Source: Clostridium sp. CAG:253 (lineage in GTDB: Bacteria; Bacillota; Clostridia; Lachnospirales; Lachnospiraceae). From it: DNA of 43,614 bases. Where the stretch lies: positions 42,900-86,513 of the forward strand of contig FR887347.1 of the NCBI GenBank assembly GCA_000436755.1, given 5' to 3'. A program made the position numbers and the translations under genes. Of the stretch, positions 41,717-43,614 are shown piece by piece (positions within the stretch are counted from its first letter, which is position 1; the number at the start of each line of letters is the position of its first letter). The notes below the pieces were generated by a model that saw only the letters and a program-made list of their open reading frames with translations, was not told the DNA's origin and did not search any database.

Positions 41717-41943
41717 AAAAACAAAACGCTCCTTATCATCAACATATTATCTATAATAGCATAACAAACATGTATGGTCAAAAATATTATGGGACTTAAC
41801 GCTGTCACTATTTGTTGATAAGCAGACGCAAATTGTCGAAAAATTAAGCTATATGACGCATGATTAAGGTGGAAAAGCTATTAGCGGCGGTTTAATATAT
41901 ATATGGTACCAAAATTGAAGATTAACATGATTGGAGGGAAAAC

Positions 41944-42654
41944 ATGACGTATTTTCTAAAAAATTATGATGGTGTGCTTCTGATGCTTATAGCAGGAGGA
42001 GTGACTATACTTATAAAAAGTGTAGTTGCATATATATATACGGGGCTTTTACATCAGGCACAACAGATTTCTACGACAAAGAATAAATGGATGCGCAATA
42101 TGGTGTGCAAATATGAAACTACATATAAGATGAATCTTAAAATAAATGATACTAAAAGTCTGGTTCTTATGCAGATGAAAGATGTAAAATACGCAGGGAT
42201 AAGTCTTTATAATTTGAAGAACACAGGAATTTACGGCTTTGCATTTACGGGAATAATCTATGCTGTATATATGATAGGCGGATTTTATGAAAAATTTAAC
42301 AGAGAGTGGTACATAAAAATGTCTGCTGTTATGCTCATAGTAACCTTTGCAATATGGGTTTCTGAACTGTTTTTACAGTTAAATCAAAAGGATGAGCTGC
42401 TTGAGGCACAGTTATATGATTATCTGGAAAACACACTTGAACCACATCTTAGCAGAGGAGTTTTACAGACTAAAAATCAGAATGAAGCAATATCACAGAT
42501 ATCTGACGATAAAGCGGTTAAAGAAAGCAGAGCAGAAGAAAATGTTGAAATTTTGGCAGGAAGAAATAATAAAAGTGAAAATAATGAATACGGGCAGGAA
42601 GAACTTGAGCTGTTCAAAGAAGTAATGGAGGGAATTTATGGAGAAGAAATATAG
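41944..42654 (+). CDS. Three-helix membrane protein of unknown function
   Basis: A 236-residue protein that I do not recognise. Hydrophobic helices lie at about 10-34 (LLMLIAGGVTILIKSVVAYI), 95-118 (YGFAFTGIIYAVYMIGGFY) and 124-145 (SAVMLIVTFAIWVSELFLQL), followed by a soluble, charged C-terminal tail rich in Glu/Lys/Asn. Between the first two helices is a basic cytoplasmic-looking loop (KNKWMRNMVCKYETTYKMN). GGAGGG precedes the ATG. Its last 17 bases overlap the start of the MerR-type gene, so the two are coupled. The 227-base gap before it holds no identified promoter. Confidence 0.7.
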   Translation: MTYFLKNYDGVLLMLIAGGVTILIKSVVAYIYTGLLHQAQQISTTKNKWMRNMVCKYETTYKMNLKINDTKSLVLMQMKDVKYAGISLYNLKNTGIYGFAFTGIIYAVYMIGGFYEKFNREWYIKMSAVMLIVTFAIWVSELFLQLNQKDELLEAQLYDYLENTLEPHLSRGVLQTKNQNEAISQISDDKAVKESRAEENVEILAGRNNKSENNEYGQEELELFKEVMEGIYGEEI

Positions 42655-43369
42655 CATTTCAGATGCTTCAAGACAGGTTGAGGTTGAAAATCACGTTTTA
42701 AGATATTGGGAGGAGGAGCTTGGATTAAATATACACAGAAATTCCAAAGGGCATAGATTTTATACCGACAGAGATATAAAGGTGTTGAGGGATGTGAAGG
42801 ATTTAAAAGAACAGGGATTTTTGCTTAAAGCTATAAAATTGATTGTACATGATATAGATAATATAAGAAAGATGAATCCAAATGAGTTGTACAAGCTTAG
42901 GGAGGAATTGAATCAGAAGGTACAGGAAGAAGAAGAAAATGTACCACGGAAAAATGCAAATGATAACGTCGTGGTTGCAATAAATCCATCTGCGGTAAAA
43001 ACAGTGAGAACAAATGCAACGCATGAGATTTCGGCAGACTCAGAGGAAAAAATTAGAAAATTCGAGATGTTTTTGAGAAAAATGATAACGAAAGTAGTAG
43101 AGGAAGGGCAGAAGGAATCTGAGGAACGAATATCAGAGAATGTATCAACAAAGTTAATGAAAGAACTTAACTATATAATGATGCAAAAAGACGAGGTATC
43201 AGTACAGCAGACAAAACTGCTTGAGGAAATTCTGGACAAGCTTAAAAAGCAGGGGGTAGAAGAGGTTGCGGCAACATGCCAGATAAAGCAGATTAAAACG
43301 AAGGAAAAACCGGACAAAAAGAATAAAGAAAAAAACAAGACAAAGAGAGGGCTTAGAATTTTTGGATGA
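42638..43369 (+). CDS. MerR-type helix-turn-helix protein with coiled-coil tail
   Basis: A 243-residue protein. The MerR winged-helix region (1-70) shows YSISDASRQVEVENHVLRYW, EEELGLNIHRNSKGHRFYTD and RDIKVLRDVKDLKEQGFLLK. The remainder is helical and highly charged (EEKIRKFEMFLRKMITKVVE; TKLLEEILDKLKKQ), ending in a Lys-rich tail. There is no ligand-binding Cys or drug-pocket domain, so a structural or chromosome-associated role like RacA is as likely as classical activation. It overlaps the membrane-protein gene by 17 bases, and GGAGGG lies 8 bases before its ATG. Confidence 0.82.
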   Translation: MEKKYSISDASRQVEVENHVLRYWEEELGLNIHRNSKGHRFYTDRDIKVLRDVKDLKEQGFLLKAIKLIVHDIDNIRKMNPNELYKLREELNQKVQEEEENVPRKNANDNVVVAINPSAVKTVRTNATHEISADSEEKIRKFEMFLRKMITKVVEEGQKESEERISENVSTKLMKELNYIMMQKDEVSVQQTKLLEEILDKLKKQGVEEVAATCQIKQIKTKEKPDKKNKEKNKTKRGLRIFG

Positions 43370-43404
43370 AAGCTGCATGGAAATAAAACAGTAAATAGTA
43401 TCAG

Positions 43405-43429
43405 CCGGGGCAAAGTTTTTTGACCCCGG
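43405..43429 (+). terminator. Hairpin after the MerR-type gene
   Basis: CCGGGG (43405-43410) pairs with CCCCGG (43424-43429), with an inner CAAA/TTTG stack. It has no T-run on the plus strand, so it is a weak or bidirectional terminator. Confidence 0.5.
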
Positions 43430-43518
43430 TAAAAAAGATTATCAGGTCTTCGTTTTTAGTGTATAATAACCTGAAATCAGGCAATAAAAAAATAAAATAA
43501 AAAAGTTGAAAAAAAGTG

Positions 43519-43547
43519 TTGACATATGTAAATCTGTTTGATATAGT
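43519..43547 (+). promoter_or_regulatory. tRNA promoter
   Basis: TTGACA (43519-43524), a 17-base spacer and TATAGT (43542-43547), about 36 bases before the tRNA start. This is the best-matching promoter in the window, as expected for a stable RNA gene. Confidence 0.8.
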
Positions 43548-43582
43548 ATAGAAGTCGCGTGAGACAAGCGAGACAAACGAAA

Positions 43583-43614
43583 GGGATCTTAGCTCAGCTG
43601 GGAGAGCATCTGCC
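43583..43614 (+). tRNA. tRNA gene, 5' part only (possibly tRNA-Val)
   Basis: GGGATCTTAGCTCAGCTGGG then AGAGCATCTGCC. The acceptor strand, D arm (AGCTCAGCTGGGAGAGC) and the start of the anticodon stem are present, and the window ends before the anticodon. The sequence resembles clostridial tRNA-Val, but the identity cannot be confirmed here. Confidence 0.85.

Noticed and set aside
29714..41840. TGTCGAA heptamers resembling Spo0A boxes (about 29714 and 41834)
   Set aside because: A heptamer is expected several times by chance on both strands in 43 kb, and no sporulation gene is nearby.
1..43614. CRISPR array, complete insertion sequence, prophage or integrase
   Set aside because: No regularly spaced repeats, transposase, integrase or phage structural gene was seen.

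Overview
The window looks like a chromosomal segment of a low-GC, motile, anaerobic Firmicute, most likely a gut Lachnospiraceae (Lachnospira/Roseburia/Butyrivibrio-like). Grounds: AT-rich DNA, AGGAGG-type ribosome sites, assimilatory AprAB-type APS reduction, LytTR two-component systems, and a flagellin next to a large FliK-like protein. The species call is inference.

Layout. 1-3.5 kb: the end of a DRE-TIM aldolase gene, a terminator, then murI, a soluble histidine kinase and precorrin-2 dehydrogenase. 3.6-9.7 kb: tetrapyrrole synthesis by the C5 route (HemC-CobA-HemD triple fusion, HemL, HemA, HemB). No HemE or HemH lies in the window, so the visible route runs glutamyl-tRNA to uroporphyrinogen III to precorrin-2 to sirohydrochlorin. 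9.7-13.9 kb: a YjbR-alkyltransferase fusion, a cytoplasmic-looking aryl-sulfate sulfotransferase, and a secreted fibronectin-III-like protein behind a structured leader. 14-19.3 kb: sulfate assimilation (AprA, AprB, CysD, CysN) followed by an Rrf2/CymR-like regulator. A 21-bp palindrome sits on the -35 of the apr promoter. Siroheme is the cofactor of sulfite reductase, so the two pathways fit together.

19.4-23.6 kb: a LytTR two-component system on the minus strand, a divergent small secreted protein behind three helically phased repeats, and a patch of decayed genes that includes a kinase/regulator chimera. 23.6-29.7 kb: a DedA-unrelated small exporter family protein, a polar amino-acid ABC transporter whose binding domain looks circularly permuted, and a second ABC importer (lipoprotein, permease, ATPase). 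29.8-38.5 kb: signalling and motility (LytTR regulator, REC-GGDEF-EAL-REC protein, sigma-D-like promoter, FliK-like protein, flagellin, FliS).

38.5-39.1 kb: two convergent ~145-nt elements with a 42-nt block of 39/42 identity. Their closing helices are unrelated in sequence yet perfectly paired, and two inner helices show compensatory changes. This is the best candidate in the window for an undescribed structured RNA or palindromic element. 39.1-43.6 kb: HIT protein, flavodoxin-SCP2 fusion, rhomboid protease, a membrane protein, a MerR-type protein, and the first 32 nt of a tRNA.
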